Of a stretch of 64,000 nt of DNA, positions 37,503 to 46,468 are shown piece by piece. The notes beneath the pieces are model-generated. The model saw only the letters and a list, made by a program, of their open reading frames with translations. It did not search any database and had not been told where the DNA came from. Position numbers and translations under genes: made by a program. The stretch's first letter is position 1. The number at the start of each line of letters is the position of its first letter. The stretch spans positions 1 through 64,000 of the forward strand of contig JBFGCM010000001.1 of the NCBI GenBank assembly GCA_041581135.1. Direction: 5' to 3'. Source of the stretch: JBFGCM01 sp041581135 (GTDB lineage Bacteria > Actinomycetota > Acidimicrobiia > Spongiisociales > UBA5794).

Positions 37503-40372
37503 CCGTCCCCACCGACGCGATCATGCGGTTTCTGGCGGACCTCGCCCCGGAGAAGGGTCTGGACGCGACCGTCCATGTGGGGCGGGCCTCGGATTTCGCC
37601 GCGCTCGGGCAGTACCCGATGCCCATCTCGCTGGGATTCGATGGGCGCAGGATCTCGTCTCTGCCCGGCATCCGCACGTCGGACCGCCTGGAGCGCCTCA
37701 TCGGCCTGGACGCGCTACGGCCGGCCGAGCGGTTCTTGCGAATCGGCTGGCTCTGGCTGTGTGGGACCGTCGACGAGGATGGACAGGAGCGGCCGTACTT
37801 CCTTCCCTTGCTGTCGGCGTCCGTGACCTTTCACAAACGCGTGTTGCACTACGTGCCACGTATCACAGATGAGCTCGAACTGGTCCAAGGTCTCGTGCAC
37901 GATCAGCATGCAGTGGACGAGCTGACGGCCCGAGCGCTCTCGCTCGGCAACAAGATGCCTTCCACGTCTGCCGCGCTCAACGAGGGCATGCTGGCGCGCC
38001 TCCCGACGCTGCAGCGGTGGGTACACGACATGCTGGACGCCGCCGGGCTGCCTCCGGCCACCCTCAAGGGTGCCGCCGTGCATCCGTGGTCGCTTCGATC
38101 TGGTCCCGGCCTCGCGGTGGCGGTGGGGGCGGCGGTGTACCCACGTCGCGACGCCGGCGCAGTGGGTCTGCGCGACACCCTCCAAGCCTGGTCGGGCGTT
38201 GACGTGTCGCAGACGGCGTTCGGCCACGTGTACGAAGGGGCGGGAACGGTCGCAGGGGCCGATGTGGAGTCGATCGAATCTCCGTTCCCGTTGAATCGGG
38301 CGCAGCGGGATGCCATCTCGCGTGCTCGAGAGCAGGCGGTGACCGTCGTGGCGGGACCGCCGGGCACCGGCAAGAGCCACCTTGCGGCGGCACTCGCCGT
38401 CGACGAGGTGGCACGCGGCAACAGTGTGCTCGTCGCCACCCAGAGCGAACACGCCGCCGATGTCATCGTCGACATGCTCGACCGCTACCCGGGACCGCAA
38501 CACGTTCGCTTCGGTGATCGCGCCCACCGCGAGCGCACGGCGCTCGCCTTGGCGGACGGGCTGGCCGCTCCACTCCATCACGCCGAGGTGGCGGAACTGC
38601 ACGAGCGACTCGACACGGCTCGGATCCGGAGAAGCGGCGTGCTGGTTCGGATCCACGAAGAGCTGGCACGGGAGCTTGCCCTGGTGGAGGGGCTGCAAAC
38701 CCGGACGAGGTTGGCCGCCCTGTCAGCGCTGGTGCCGAACGTCGACGACCCCGCCTTCGACGTCGGCGCAGTCGTGAAGGCAGAGTCGCGGTTGGATGCC
38801 ACCGGCTTGTTCGGCGGGAGCCGCCGCCGGCGCGCGGAGCGGCGCCTCCGCAAGCTGTTGGGAGCGGCTCCGGTGGTCTCCATCGATGACCTGCGGCGCG
38901 GTACCGAACTCGCACGTGCTGAAGGTGCGGTTCGCGCCGGCCTGGCCGGCGGCGGGGTGAGCCTCACGGGACTGTGGGACGCACTGGACGCAGCCGAGAT
39001 CGCTGTGCGTGAAGCCGCAGGAGCGGTGGTGGAGGCGAGGCGCCGACACCGCCACAACGATGCCGGGCTCTCCAGCCGGGCCGTGGCGGCGCTGGCCTCG
39101 GCGCTCCGCGCCGGAGCCGTGCGTCGTCGGACCATATTGGGCGAGATGCGCGCCCAGCACTTCCTCGACGTGCTTCCGTTGTGGGTGGGGACGCTGACGG
39201 AGATCGACCAGACGCTGCCGCTGGAACCTGGTGTCTTCGATGTCGTCATCTTCGACGAGGCGTCACAGATCGATCAGCTCCGCGCCGCGGCAGCACTGTC
39301 GCGTGCCAAGCGAGTCGTGGTCCTCGGCGATCCGCGACAGCTGCGCCACGTGTCGTTCGTATCGGACGAGAGGATGGACGGTGCCGCCGAAGCTCACGAC
39401 ATCCACGGCGCCCTGCGCGGGATGCTCGACGTGCGACGCAACAGTCTCTACGACGTCGCGGCAGGTCTGGGAGACGTGGTGCATCTCGATGAGCACTTCC
39501 GCTCGATCCCGCACATCATCGGTTTCTCCGATCGGCAGTTCTACGACGGTCGGCTCCGCTTGATGACGCAGCACCCTGCCAACGAGGCAGCCGATGGCAT
39601 CCACATACGGACGGTGGAGGGGCAACGCAACGACGACGGCGTCAATGCCGAGGAGGTGCGTGCCGCGGTCGAGGTGGTGCACGAAGCCACCCGGCACGGC
39701 GAGACCAGCATCGGGGTGGTGACGCCGTTCCGTGCCCAGGCCGATGCACTGGCCGAGGCGCTGCTGGCCGAGTTCGGCCCCGAGGAACTCGAGCGCTTCG
39801 GTATCAGAGCCGGCACCGTGCACCAGTTCCAGGGGGCGGAGCGTGACGTGATGATCGTGTCATTGGCCATCAGCCAGGCGGATCTGAGCTCCTCGCTCCG
39901 GTTCATCTCCGATCCGAACCTGTTCAACGTGATGATCACCCGGGCGAGGCGGCGCATGGTGGTGGTCACCTCGGTGGCCCCGATCGACTACCCCACCGGG
40001 CTGGTCGAGGACTACCTGGAGTATGCCCACCATCCTCCCCAACCGTCGGCCCGTTCCGATGTTCCTCCCGGGTGGATCGGCGAGCTGACCACGAGGCTCC
40101 GCGGCTACTCCGTGCTGGTGGTGCCGAACTACCCCGTAGCGGGGTGGACCATCGACATGGCCGTGGGTAGGGGAGAGGCCGCGTTCGGCGTGGAGTGCGA
40201 AGTGCATCCAGACGGTCTGGACGCCCACGTCGAGCGCCACTTGGCGCTACGTCGTGCCGGCTGGACGATGACTGACGCGTTCATGAGCCGCTGGCTCGCC
40301 CAGCAGGACGAGGCGGTCGACTCGCTGGTCGCCGCGGTCATGGCGCGCGATCCGGACTTCACAAAGGCTTGA
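37499..40372 (+). CDS. SF1 DNA2/NAM7-like helicase with C-terminal VSR-like nuclease domain
   Basis: 957 residues. N-terminal region of about 260 residues with no recognised domain, then an SF1 helicase: Walker A AGPPGTGKS at residues 285-293 (Lys292), Walker B DEASQ at 586-590, motif III GDPRQL, VTPFRAQ, the GTVHQFQGAERDV motif and ITRARRRMVVV (motif VI). The last 100 residues (WTIDMAVGRGEAAFGVECEV...) match the VSR/DUF559-type nuclease seen at the end of COG1112-type helicases, with a D...ExE pattern. Probably nucleic-acid repair or foreign-DNA related. Cytoplasmic, coupled to the methyltransferase. Confidence 0.85.
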   Translation: MTVPTDAIMRFLADLAPEKGLDATVHVGRASDFAALGQYPMPISLGFDGRRISSLPGIRTSDRLERLIGLDALRPAERFLRIGWLWLCGTVDEDGQERPYFLPLLSASVTFHKRVLHYVPRITDELELVQGLVHDQHAVDELTARALSLGNKMPSTSAALNEGMLARLPTLQRWVHDMLDAAGLPPATLKGAAVHPWSLRSGPGLAVAVGAAVYPRRDAGAVGLRDTLQAWSGVDVSQTAFGHVYEGAGTVAGADVESIESPFPLNRAQRDAISRAREQAVTVVAGPPGTGKSHLAAALAVDEVARGNSVLVATQSEHAADVIVDMLDRYPGPQHVRFGDRAHRERTALALADGLAAPLHHAEVAELHERLDTARIRRSGVLVRIHEELARELALVEGLQTRTRLAALSALVPNVDDPAFDVGAVVKAESRLDATGLFGGSRRRRAERRLRKLLGAAPVVSIDDLRRGTELARAEGAVRAGLAGGGVSLTGLWDALDAAEIAVREAAGAVVEARRRHRHNDAGLSSRAVAALASALRAGAVRRRTILGEMRAQHFLDVLPLWVGTLTEIDQTLPLEPGVFDVVIFDEASQIDQLRAAAALSRAKRVVVLGDPRQLRHVSFVSDERMDGAAEAHDIHGALRGMLDVRRNSLYDVAAGLGDVVHLDEHFRSIPHIIGFSDRQFYDGRLRLMTQHPANEAADGIHIRTVEGQRNDDGVNAEEVRAAVEVVHEATRHGETSIGVVTPFRAQADALAEALLAEFGPEELERFGIRAGTVHQFQGAERDVMIVSLAISQADLSSSLRFISDPNLFNVMITRARRRMVVVTSVAPIDYPTGLVEDYLEYAHHPPQPSARSDVPPGWIGELTTRLRGYSVLVVPNYPVAGWTIDMAVGRGEAAFGVECEVHPDGLDAHVERHLALRRAGWTMTDAFMSRWLAQQDEAVDSLVAAVMARDPDFTKA

Positions 40373-40444
40373 CACCGGCCTGAGATGCCGCTGAACCGGC
40401 GTCGTGCACGATGTCGCCACCCGCCACACAGGAGTGCACTCGAC

Positions 40445-40966
40445 ATGAAGCCTTCCCGTATCGCCGCCGCCATCAGCGCCGGCATCCTGGCCGTTCCGAT
40501 CATCGCCATCGCTGCCATTGCGATGCTCGCCGAGCCGGAGGTCCCGGCAGAGCCGGCTGTGGCGACGGTCGCCTCGACGACCGACACCACGTCGACCTCC
40601 ACCACCGTCACCACATCGACCTCGACCACCCTGCCCTCCTCCCCGTCTACGTCGGATCCCGGTTCGCACGTGCTCGACGACGACGATCAAGGCCATCACC
40701 ATGGGGGTGACGACCACGGCGAGCACCATGGGGGTGATGATGACGGCCGTCACCATGGGGGTGACGACCACGGCGAGCACCATGGGGGTGACGATGACGG
40801 CCGTCACCATGGGGGTGACGATCATGGGGAGCACCATGGTGACGATGACGACGACGAGGAGGATGACGAGGACGACGAGGATGACGAGGACGACGAGGAT
40901 GACGAGGACGATGACGACGATGACGACGAGGACGATGACGACGATGACGATGAGGACGAGGACTGA
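40445..40966 (+). CDS. Exported His/Asp-rich repeat protein
   Basis: 173 residues with an AGGAG site about 10 nt before the ATG. A signal/anchor segment (residues 5-30), a Ser/Thr-rich linker (35-70), then HHGGDDHGE/HHGGDDDGR nonapeptides and a C terminus of about 40 residues that is nearly all Asp and Glu. The composition suggests a metal-ion binding or storage protein on the outside of the membrane (zinc, nickel or copper by analogy with His-rich proteins), or a calcium-binding acidic protein. No domain family recognised. Low complexity means homology cannot be trusted. Confidence 0.7.
   Translation: MKPSRIAAAISAGILAVPIIAIAAIAMLAEPEVPAEPAVATVASTTDTTSTSTTVTTSTSTTLPSSPSTSDPGSHVLDDDDQGHHHGGDDHGEHHGGDDDGRHHGGDDHGEHHGGDDDGRHHGGDDHGEHHGDDDDDEEDDEDDEDDEDDEDDEDDDDDDDEDDDDDDDEDED
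40697..40840 (+). repeat. 27-bp tandem repeat coding for His/Asp nonapeptides
   Basis: Five 27-bp units start at 40697, 40724, 40751, 40778 and 40805. Units alternate between two versions, giving a 54-bp higher-order period. They encode HHGGDDHGE and HHGGDDDGR in turn. Confidence 0.85.
40841..40966 (+). repeat. GAY/GAG acidic codon tract
   Basis: A run of GAC, GAT and GAG codons encoding almost only Asp and Glu, in triplet-based short tandem repeats, continuing to the stop codon of the His/Asp-rich gene. Confidence 0.8.
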
Positions 40967-41115
40967 GGAGTCACCGACGGGTCGCCGTCAGTCCATCGCC
41001 GCACGGCCCGTGTGAGCAACTCGGGGGACCGTGAGCATCTCGGGGGACGCCGGGCGTCGACACGGCCCACCCCCGCCGCAGTACCGGCAAGGCGTGCTGC
41101 CGTGGGGCGGAGCGG

Positions 41116-42036
41116 CTATGTGCCCCGCAGCGCCTCGATGAGCTCCTTCTCCACCATGTCGGCGTCCTCGTGGTCCACCTGGCAGGTGCCGGCGTTCTCG
41201 TGGCCACCGCCCTCGTAGGACAGCATCAGGGCGCCGAGGTTCGCCTGGCAGGTGCGGTTGACGATCGACTTGCCGACGGCGAACACCGTGTTCTGCTTGC
41301 CCTTGCCCCAGATGGCGTGAATCGAGACATTGATGTCGGGGAACAGCGCATACACCATGAACCGGTTGCCGGCGTGGATGATCTCGTCGTGGCGCAGATC
41401 GACCACGGCCACATTTTCGGTGACCGTGGTGATGCGCTCCAGTTGTGCCTTGAACAGCGGCTCCTGCTCGAAGTAGAGGTCGACTCGGTCCCGCACGTCC
41501 GGAAGATCGAGGATCTCGTCGATGCTGTGGTCACCGCAGTAGTCGATGAGCTCCATCATCAGCTGGTAGTTCGAGATCCGGAACGTGCGGAACCTGCCGA
41601 GCCCCGTTCGGGGATCCATGAGGAAGTTCAGGAGTGTCCAGCCCTTGGGCTCGAGGATGTCCGACAGGTTGTACTGCGCCGAATCGGCCTGATCCACTGC
41701 AGCCATCATCTCCAATGAGATGTCGGGGAACCGCTCTGCTCCGCCGTAGTACTCGTACACGACTCGCGCCGCGGAGGGTGCGTTCGGGTCGATGATCTGG
41801 TTCTCGGCGATCTCGTTGCGGATGGTCTCCGAGTAGTGATGATCGAATGCCATGTACACGCCCGGGACGTACGGCAGGTTCGTGGTGATGTCCCGGTCGG
41901 TGATCTCGACCTTGCCGTCCTGCATGTCCTTGGGATGGACGAACAAGATGTCGTTGATCATGTCGAGCTTCTTGAAGAGGACGGCACACACGAGGCCGTC
42001 GAAGTCGCTCCGCGTGACGAGGCGATAGTGTGGCAT
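41116..42036 (-). CDS. DHH-family phosphoesterase
   Basis: 306 residues. The N-terminal DHH domain has YRLVTRSDFDGLVCAVL with the metal-binding Asp residues, DHHYSETIRNEI at residue about 83, and DQADSAQYNLSDI; the C-terminal part carries the GGGHENAG motif of the DHHA1 region. Members cleave short nucleic acids, cyclic dinucleotides or polyphosphate; this one may be an exopolyphosphatase- or nanoRNase-type enzyme. Start at the ATG at 42036 with an ACGGAG-type site upstream. The 149-bp gap before it (40967-41115) has an imperfect direct repeat, but no gene. Confidence 0.85.
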   Translation of the reverse strand: MPHYRLVTRSDFDGLVCAVLFKKLDMINDILFVHPKDMQDGKVEITDRDITTNLPYVPGVYMAFDHHYSETIRNEIAENQIIDPNAPSAARVVYEYYGGAERFPDISLEMMAAVDQADSAQYNLSDILEPKGWTLLNFLMDPRTGLGRFRTFRISNYQLMMELIDYCGDHSIDEILDLPDVRDRVDLYFEQEPLFKAQLERITTVTENVAVVDLRHDEIIHAGNRFMVYALFPDINVSIHAIWGKGKQNTVFAVGKSIVNRTCQANLGALMLSYEGGGHENAGTCQVDHEDADMVEKELIEALRGT

Positions 42037-42096
42037 GCGGCTACTCCGTTCCGGTCTGAGAGTCCTTTCTTCGGCCGGAACCACCACGGGCTTGAA

Positions 42097-42579
42097 TCAG
42101 ACGACGCGTCCCATGCGCAGTGGCGGCCAGTACCGGAAGGGGACCCGCCAGCGAACCCGCTCCGCGGACAGTGGGCCCAGCCGTCGGCTGTCATCGCTGG
42201 ACAGCGGACGACGGTCACCCAGGACGAAGTACTCGTCGTCACCGAGGCGCCAAGCGCCGTCGGGATGGGTGGGGCCATCGGCCCACGGTTCGGGAAGGGC
42301 GCGCTCATCGACGTGCACTTGACCGCCCGTGATGACGAGGTGATCGCCCGGGAGCCCGACGACTCGTTTCACGAGCTCGAAGCCATCCCGGGTCGGGTGC
42401 GGGAAGATGACCACGTGACCGCGCCGAGGGCGGCGGGATCGCACTGCCAGCACGAAGTCGCCGGCGCGCAGGGTGGGCTCCATGGAGCCTTCTGCGATCG
42501 CATAGCGCCGCAGGGAACGGGTGAACGCAGCCCCGCCCACCAGTGCCGCTACACCCAGGAGTGTGGTGCCTCTCCGCAT
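42097..42579 (-). CDS. sodX: Nickel-type superoxide dismutase maturation protease
   Basis: 160 residues. A signal peptidase I/S26-like protein with catalytic Ser32 in the motif EGSMEPTL and general-base Lys71 in LVKRVVGLPGD. One N-terminal hydrophobic helix. It is divergent from sodN, and sodX genes are regularly adjacent to sodN in actinobacteria and marine bacteria, where the protease removes the short SodN propeptide to expose His1. The size and motif spacing fit this family better than general signal peptidase I. Confidence 0.88.
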   Translation of the reverse strand: MRRGTTLLGVAALVGGAAFTRSLRRYAIAEGSMEPTLRAGDFVLAVRSRRPRRGHVVIFPHPTRDGFELVKRVVGLPGDHLVITGGQVHVDERALPEPWADGPTHPDGAWRLGDDEYFVLGDRRPLSSDDSRRLGPLSAERVRWRVPFRYWPPLRMGRVV

Positions 42580-42677
42580 TCGATGGAGTTCCCGTCGTCG
42601 ACCGCGGCGAGTCTACGTTTGAGCGGACCCGCGCCGGGTAGTGTTTCCGGGTATCGACGACATCGGGAGGTATCCCC

Positions 42678-43106
42678 ATGCGGGTGCTCAGCGCCCTTCT
42701 CCGGCCGCGGCGGATCGCTCATGCCCATTGCGACCTGTTCTGTGGCGTCTATGACCCGGCCCAGGCGATGATCGAGGCCAAGTCCGTCCTCAACTGCTGC
42801 ACCAAGTACGAGGCGTCCGACGACCCGGTGTTCCGGGATCGGTGCGTCGCCATCAAGGAAGAACGTGCCGAGCTCGTGAAGCATCACTTGTCCGTGTTGT
42901 GGACCGACTTCTTCAAGCCACACCACACCGAACCCTTCCCCAATCTGCACGACCTGTTCTGGCGTGCCATCAAGCAGGCCTCCGACGCCAAGAAGTCCAT
43001 GGATCCTGCGGTGTCCCAGAAGCTCATCGACCTCGTCCAGGAGGTGTCGGATGTGTTCTGGCAGACCGACGAGTCCAAGAGCGCCGGCGTGTATCCGCCG
43101 GGCTGA
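42678..43106 (+). CDS. sodN: Nickel superoxide dismutase
   Basis: 142 residues. A 16-residue propeptide (MRVLSALLRPRRIAHA) precedes HCDLFCGVYDP, which carries the Ni-hook. Mature numbering is His1 (residue 17), Cys2, Cys6 and Tyr9. The usual Pro5 is Phe here. The rest of the four-helix-bundle sequence (PAQAMIEAKSVLNCCTKY...) fits NiSOD. It converts superoxide to oxygen and peroxide. GGGAGG ribosome-binding site before the ATG. Divergent from sodX. Confidence 0.92.
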   Translation: MRVLSALLRPRRIAHAHCDLFCGVYDPAQAMIEAKSVLNCCTKYEASDDPVFRDRCVAIKEERAELVKHHLSVLWTDFFKPHHTEPFPNLHDLFWRAIKQASDAKKSMDPAVSQKLIDLVQEVSDVFWQTDESKSAGVYPPG

Positions 43107-43124
43107 CCGGCGGTCAGCGTTCGC

Positions 43125-43146
43125 GGAGGGGCCTGCGGGCCCCTCC
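43125..43146. terminator. Bidirectional hairpin terminator between sodN and murJ
   Basis: A perfect 9-bp stem (GGAGGGGCC with GGCCCCTCC) and 4-nt loop (TGCG) between two convergent genes. There is no long T-tract. Confidence 0.55.
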
Positions 43147-43152
43147 GGAGCG

Positions 43153-44733
43153 TCAGGAGTCGTCCGCCGCCTGCGTGGAGGACGCGACCCGGACGGTGAG
43201 GGAATGCAGGCCGGCACCGCCGGCGAAGACGACGACCCCGAACGCAGCGGTGCCGGCGACGATCGCAGCGACGCTGCCGACGAACGAGTCCGCCGCCACG
43301 ACAGACCCCGTGATGCCGCCGGCCAGCCACGCCGCCACGCCGGCCACCGCCGCCAGGGGCAGGGCACGGGCCGTGGTGTTCACCACCGGCCACAGGAACT
43401 CCGTACCGGTCCGGCGGTACCAGATCACGGCAAGTGTTGCCGTGTAGGCGAGCAGGGCCAGCGTGCTGGCGAAGGCGACGCCCCGGATGCCGAACCCCGC
43501 TTGGAGCGCCCAGTACAACGGAAAGGCCAGCACGGTGACCGCCGTTCCGGCTACCACCGGCACCCACATCTCGCGGCGGGCGTAGAAGCCCCTCGTGATG
43601 AGCTGGAGCGCCCCCCAGACGGGTACCGCCAGCGCGTAGAAGAAGAGGGCTGCCGCGGCGGCCTCTGAGTGCTCCGGCAGGAAGTTGCCGCGCTCGAACA
43701 AGGCCCGGATGGATGGCAGCGTGAGGGCGGCGAGGAGCGCTGAAGCGGCGATGCTCAGAGCGATCACGTAGCGGAGCGCCCGCGCCACGGTGGCCGCCAT
43801 CTCCCGGTGCTTGTCCTCGGCGAACAGCCTCGCCAGGAACGGGTAGGCGGCGACCCCGGCCGCCTGCGCGATGACGCCCACCGGAACGAGCATGGTGCGC
43901 CGCGCAACCTGGAGCTGGACGACGGCGCCATCGGACACCAGGTTGCCGAAGGACTTCATGAACTGCTCGTCGAGCACCACGATCGACTGGCCCACCATCA
44001 GTGGTATCGCCAGCAACAGGTACTCGGAGATCACCGGGTGAGCCCAGGGCAACGACCACCGCACTCGCAGGCCGACGCGATGCGCCCCCCACACCTGGAC
44101 CAGGAAGTTGCCGACGACGGCGCCACCCAGAACACCCCAGGCGAACCCCTCCGGTGTCGGCGCCTCTCTTCCCAGGTTGAACGCGATGCCGCCGGCGATG
44201 ATGCCGACGTTGTAGATGATCGGCGCCAGCGTCGGCACCACGAACTGGCCCTTGGCGTACTGGACGGCCATGAGCAGCGAGCCGAGGATGAAGAAGAACT
44301 GGGCCGGCAGCACGATCCTGGTCAGTCGCGCTGCCTCGGCGAGCTGATCACCTTCGAAGCGTGGGTACACCAGGTCGAGCACCGGCTCTGCCACCGCCAT
44401 GGCGAGCGCAACGAGGACCACCATGGCGAGCCCGACGGGACGGGCGATGGCGGTGAATGCGTCCCATCCGCCTTCCTCGTCGTCTGCGGCCAGGTAGCGG
44501 CTGAGGATGGGGATGAAGGTGATGGCCATGAACCCGCCGGCGAGGAGGTAGTTGATCCAGTCGGCGATGGTGAACGCCGCCTGGTACACGTCGCCGGTGG
44601 CGGTACCACCGAGGATGGCGGCAGCCACCTGTTCGCGGATGAGACCGATGATCCGTGACAGCAGGACGCCGCCGGCCACGACGGCGGCGGCCGTTCCCAT
44701 GCGGCGGCGGTGGAGTCCGGGGGCGGCGGTCAC
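43153..44733 (-). CDS. murJ: Lipid II flippase MurJ-like
   Basis: 526 residues with about 14 hydrophobic segments, the standard MurJ/MviN length. The N-terminal motif GTAAAVVAGGVLLSRIIGLIREQVAAAILG and the pattern ADWINYLLAGGFMAITFIPIL match family members. It flips lipid II to the outer face of the membrane for peptidoglycan synthesis. An alternative is a Wzx-like exporter, but family patterns favour MurJ. The GTG start has TAAGTT 6 nt upstream. Confidence 0.85.
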   Translation of the reverse strand: MTAAPGLHRRRMGTAAAVVAGGVLLSRIIGLIREQVAAAILGGTATGDVYQAAFTIADWINYLLAGGFMAITFIPILSRYLAADDEEGGWDAFTAIARPVGLAMVVLVALAMAVAEPVLDLVYPRFEGDQLAEAARLTRIVLPAQFFFILGSLLMAVQYAKGQFVVPTLAPIIYNVGIIAGGIAFNLGREAPTPEGFAWGVLGGAVVGNFLVQVWGAHRVGLRVRWSLPWAHPVISEYLLLAIPLMVGQSIVVLDEQFMKSFGNLVSDGAVVQLQVARRTMLVPVGVIAQAAGVAAYPFLARLFAEDKHREMAATVARALRYVIALSIAASALLAALTLPSIRALFERGNFLPEHSEAAAAALFFYALAVPVWGALQLITRGFYARREMWVPVVAGTAVTVLAFPLYWALQAGFGIRGVAFASTLALLAYTATLAVIWYRRTGTEFLWPVVNTTARALPLAAVAGVAAWLAGGITGSVVAADSFVGSVAAIVAGTAAFGVVVFAGGAGLHSLTVRVASSTQAADDS

Positions 44734-44739
44734 CGAGGC

Positions 44740-44745
44740 AACTTA
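44740..44745 (-). promoter_or_regulatory. Putative -10 element (leaderless) for murJ
   Basis: TAAGTT on the reverse strand lies 6 nt before the GTG at 44733. Confidence 0.45.
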
Positions 44746-44783
44746 CCGCTGGTGCGGCTCAGCCCTTGGCCAATGCAGGCGGC

Positions 44784-45530
44784 TCATGTGATGTCGCGAT
44801 ACCGCAGGAGGGCGGTCGTCACGCCCAAGCTCAGCAGCGCCAGGATCCCCATCTTGGCGACCGCGCCTCCCACCCCGGGCGCCATGTCCCCGATCAGCGT
44901 GACGACCTCGCCGACGTCGACCGGCGCCATGTCGAAGAACGCGGTGAGCGTGATCTTCCAGATCGAAGAAGGGGCCAGCCCGGTGAGACCCGAAGTGATC
45001 GACAACTCCCAGAGGAACACGTAGATCAACCCGATGAGAGTCGCGCGTTTCGCCACGAACCCGAACGGCACGAAGATCGCGACGTACCCCAGGGCACCGA
45101 TGGCAGACGCCACCAGCAACGGAATGATCAGGCCCCACTCGTTGGCGACGAGGCCGGTGGCGACCCCCATCAGCAGTGCCCCGAAACCGAGCAGCTCGAA
45201 CACCACGAACCATGCGGCCACGAGCTTGGCGCCGGCGATGGCGACGCGCTGGATCGGCCGCACAGCCAGGAAGGACAGCGTGTCCTGGTCCTTCTCGTCT
45301 CCCAGCGCCGATGTGGAGAGGATCAGGGCGATCACCGGCATCGAGATGCCGAGCAACAACGTGGTGGCGAGATTCGCTGCCTGCTCGGCGGCACGGGCAT
45401 CGGTCTGGGAGCCCGTGGCCAAAAAGAGGATGAGCGCCGGCACGATGGCGACGAGGCCCAGACCGATGATGCGCCGGCCGGGGAGCAGGCCCCGGACCGT
45501 TACTCGGCCGATCGCCAGCACCGCGGTCAT
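44784..45530 (-). CDS. ABC transporter permease (ABC-2 type)
   Basis: 248 residues with six predicted membrane helices. ABC-2-type topology: MTAVLAIGRVTVRGLLPGRR at the N terminus, long hydrophobic segments, and a cytoplasmic segment with DEKDQDTLSFLAVRP. Partner ATPase is the next gene upstream (overlap ATGA, 4 nt). Together with 46465-48395 they form a four-gene operon of two ABC exporters. Substrate unknown. Confidence 0.83.
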   Translation of the reverse strand: MTAVLAIGRVTVRGLLPGRRIIGLGLVAIVPALILFLATGSQTDARAAEQAANLATTLLLGISMPVIALILSTSALGDEKDQDTLSFLAVRPIQRVAIAGAKLVAAWFVVFELLGFGALLMGVATGLVANEWGLIIPLLVASAIGALGYVAIFVPFGFVAKRATLIGLIYVFLWELSITSGLTGLAPSSIWKITLTAFFDMAPVDVGEVVTLIGDMAPGVGGAVAKMGILALLSLGVTTALLRYRDIT

Positions 45531-46468
45531 CGCCGGTGCACCAGGTAGCGGAAGACACTCTCGAGCGATTCGTCTTCGGGCTCGAAGCCGATGAACCCGA
45601 CGTCGATGCCCTTGGCGACGCGGGGCAACGCATGACCCAACGTGGAGAGATCTCGAGTCTCCACGTGGAGCACGGTGTCGTTCTCCACGCTGACGCTGTG
45701 CACGGCCGCCTCGTTGAGCAACGCGCCGCCCAGGCGGCGGGCGTTGTCGGCCCGCACCTTCACGCGAAACGGGATGTCGGACATGGCGTTGCGGATGGCG
45801 CCGATGTCGCCGGCGGCGGCCAGCTTGCCGTCGACCACGGCGATCACCCGGTCGGCCACCCGTTCCACTTCCGCCAGCACGTGGGATGAGATCACGATGG
45901 TGCGGCCCGCCGCACCGTAGGAGCGGAAGAGCTCGATGAGGTGGGCGCGCTGCACCGGGTCGGTGCCGTTGAGCGGCTCGTCCAAGATGAGGATCTCGGG
46001 ATCGCCGACGAGCGCTGCCGCCACCTTGGCCCGTTGCCGCATGCCCTTGGAGTATCCCGCGATGGGGCGGTGGGCCGACTCGACGAGGTTGACGGCTTCC
46101 ATCGCCCGTGCTGCGGCCCGCTTGGGCCGGGCGACACCCGCAAGCTGCGCCGAATACGCGGCCAGCTGGGCACCGGTGAGGAACGGGTACACGGCGTCCT
46201 CCTCGGGGACCAGAGCGACGCGCCGGTACACCGACGGCGACCGGCGCGGATCCACCCCGAACAGCGTGATCGCCCCTTCCGAAGGGCGGAGCAGCCCGGT
46301 GAGCACCCGGAGCAACGTCGTCTTTCCGGCCCCGTTGGGACCGAGTAACCCGGTCACACCCGGTCCAAACGAGCAGGAGATGTCTGACACCGCCACCTTC
46401 TGGCCGAACCACTTGCTCAGCGACGTCACCTCGATCGTGGCGTCTGCGGCGAACTCAGGTGTGGTCAC
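45527..46468 (-). CDS. ABC transporter ATP-binding protein
   Basis: 313 residues. Complete ABC ATPase: Walker A GPNGAGKTT, signature YSKGMRQR, Walker B ILILDEPLNGTDP and the H-loop SSHVL. The C-terminal 80 residues are a domain typical of ABC-2 exporter ATPases. GTG start overlaps the upstream permease. Pairs with the 248-residue permease downstream. Confidence 0.9.
   Translation of the reverse strand: MTTPEFAADATIEVTSLSKWFGQKVAVSDISCSFGPGVTGLLGPNGAGKTTLLRVLTGLLRPSEGAITLFGVDPRRSPSVYRRVALVPEEDAVYPFLTGAQLAAYSAQLAGVARPKRAAARAMEAVNLVESAHRPIAGYSKGMRQRAKVAAALVGDPEILILDEPLNGTDPVQRAHLIELFRSYGAAGRTIVISSHVLAEVERVADRVIAVVDGKLAAAGDIGAIRNAMSDIPFRVKVRADNARRLGGALLNEAAVHSVSVENDTVLHVETRDLSTLGHALPRVAKGIDVGFIGFEPEDESLESVFRYLVHRR

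Noticed and set aside
36903..40372. Restriction-modification system from methyltransferase plus helicase-nuclease
   Set aside because: The methyltransferase lacks DNA MTase target motifs (no DPPY/NPPY-type motif) and resembles small-molecule enzymes.
40247..40837. Reverse frame with MVTAVIVTPMV repeats over the His/Asp-rich gene
   Set aside because: The repeated hydrophobic peptide is simply the antisense of the 27-bp repeat; no ribosome-binding site or promoter supports it, and the forward gene has a signal peptide and AGGAG.
40697..40840. Regular repeats that could be taken for a CRISPR array
   Set aside because: The 27-bp units are directly adjacent with no spacers, are in frame, and encode a nonapeptide.
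40967..41115. Near-direct repeat (GTGAGCA.CTCGGGGGA) twice, about 20 bp apart
   Set aside because: Two short imperfect copies with no hairpin or gene link; not enough to call an operator.
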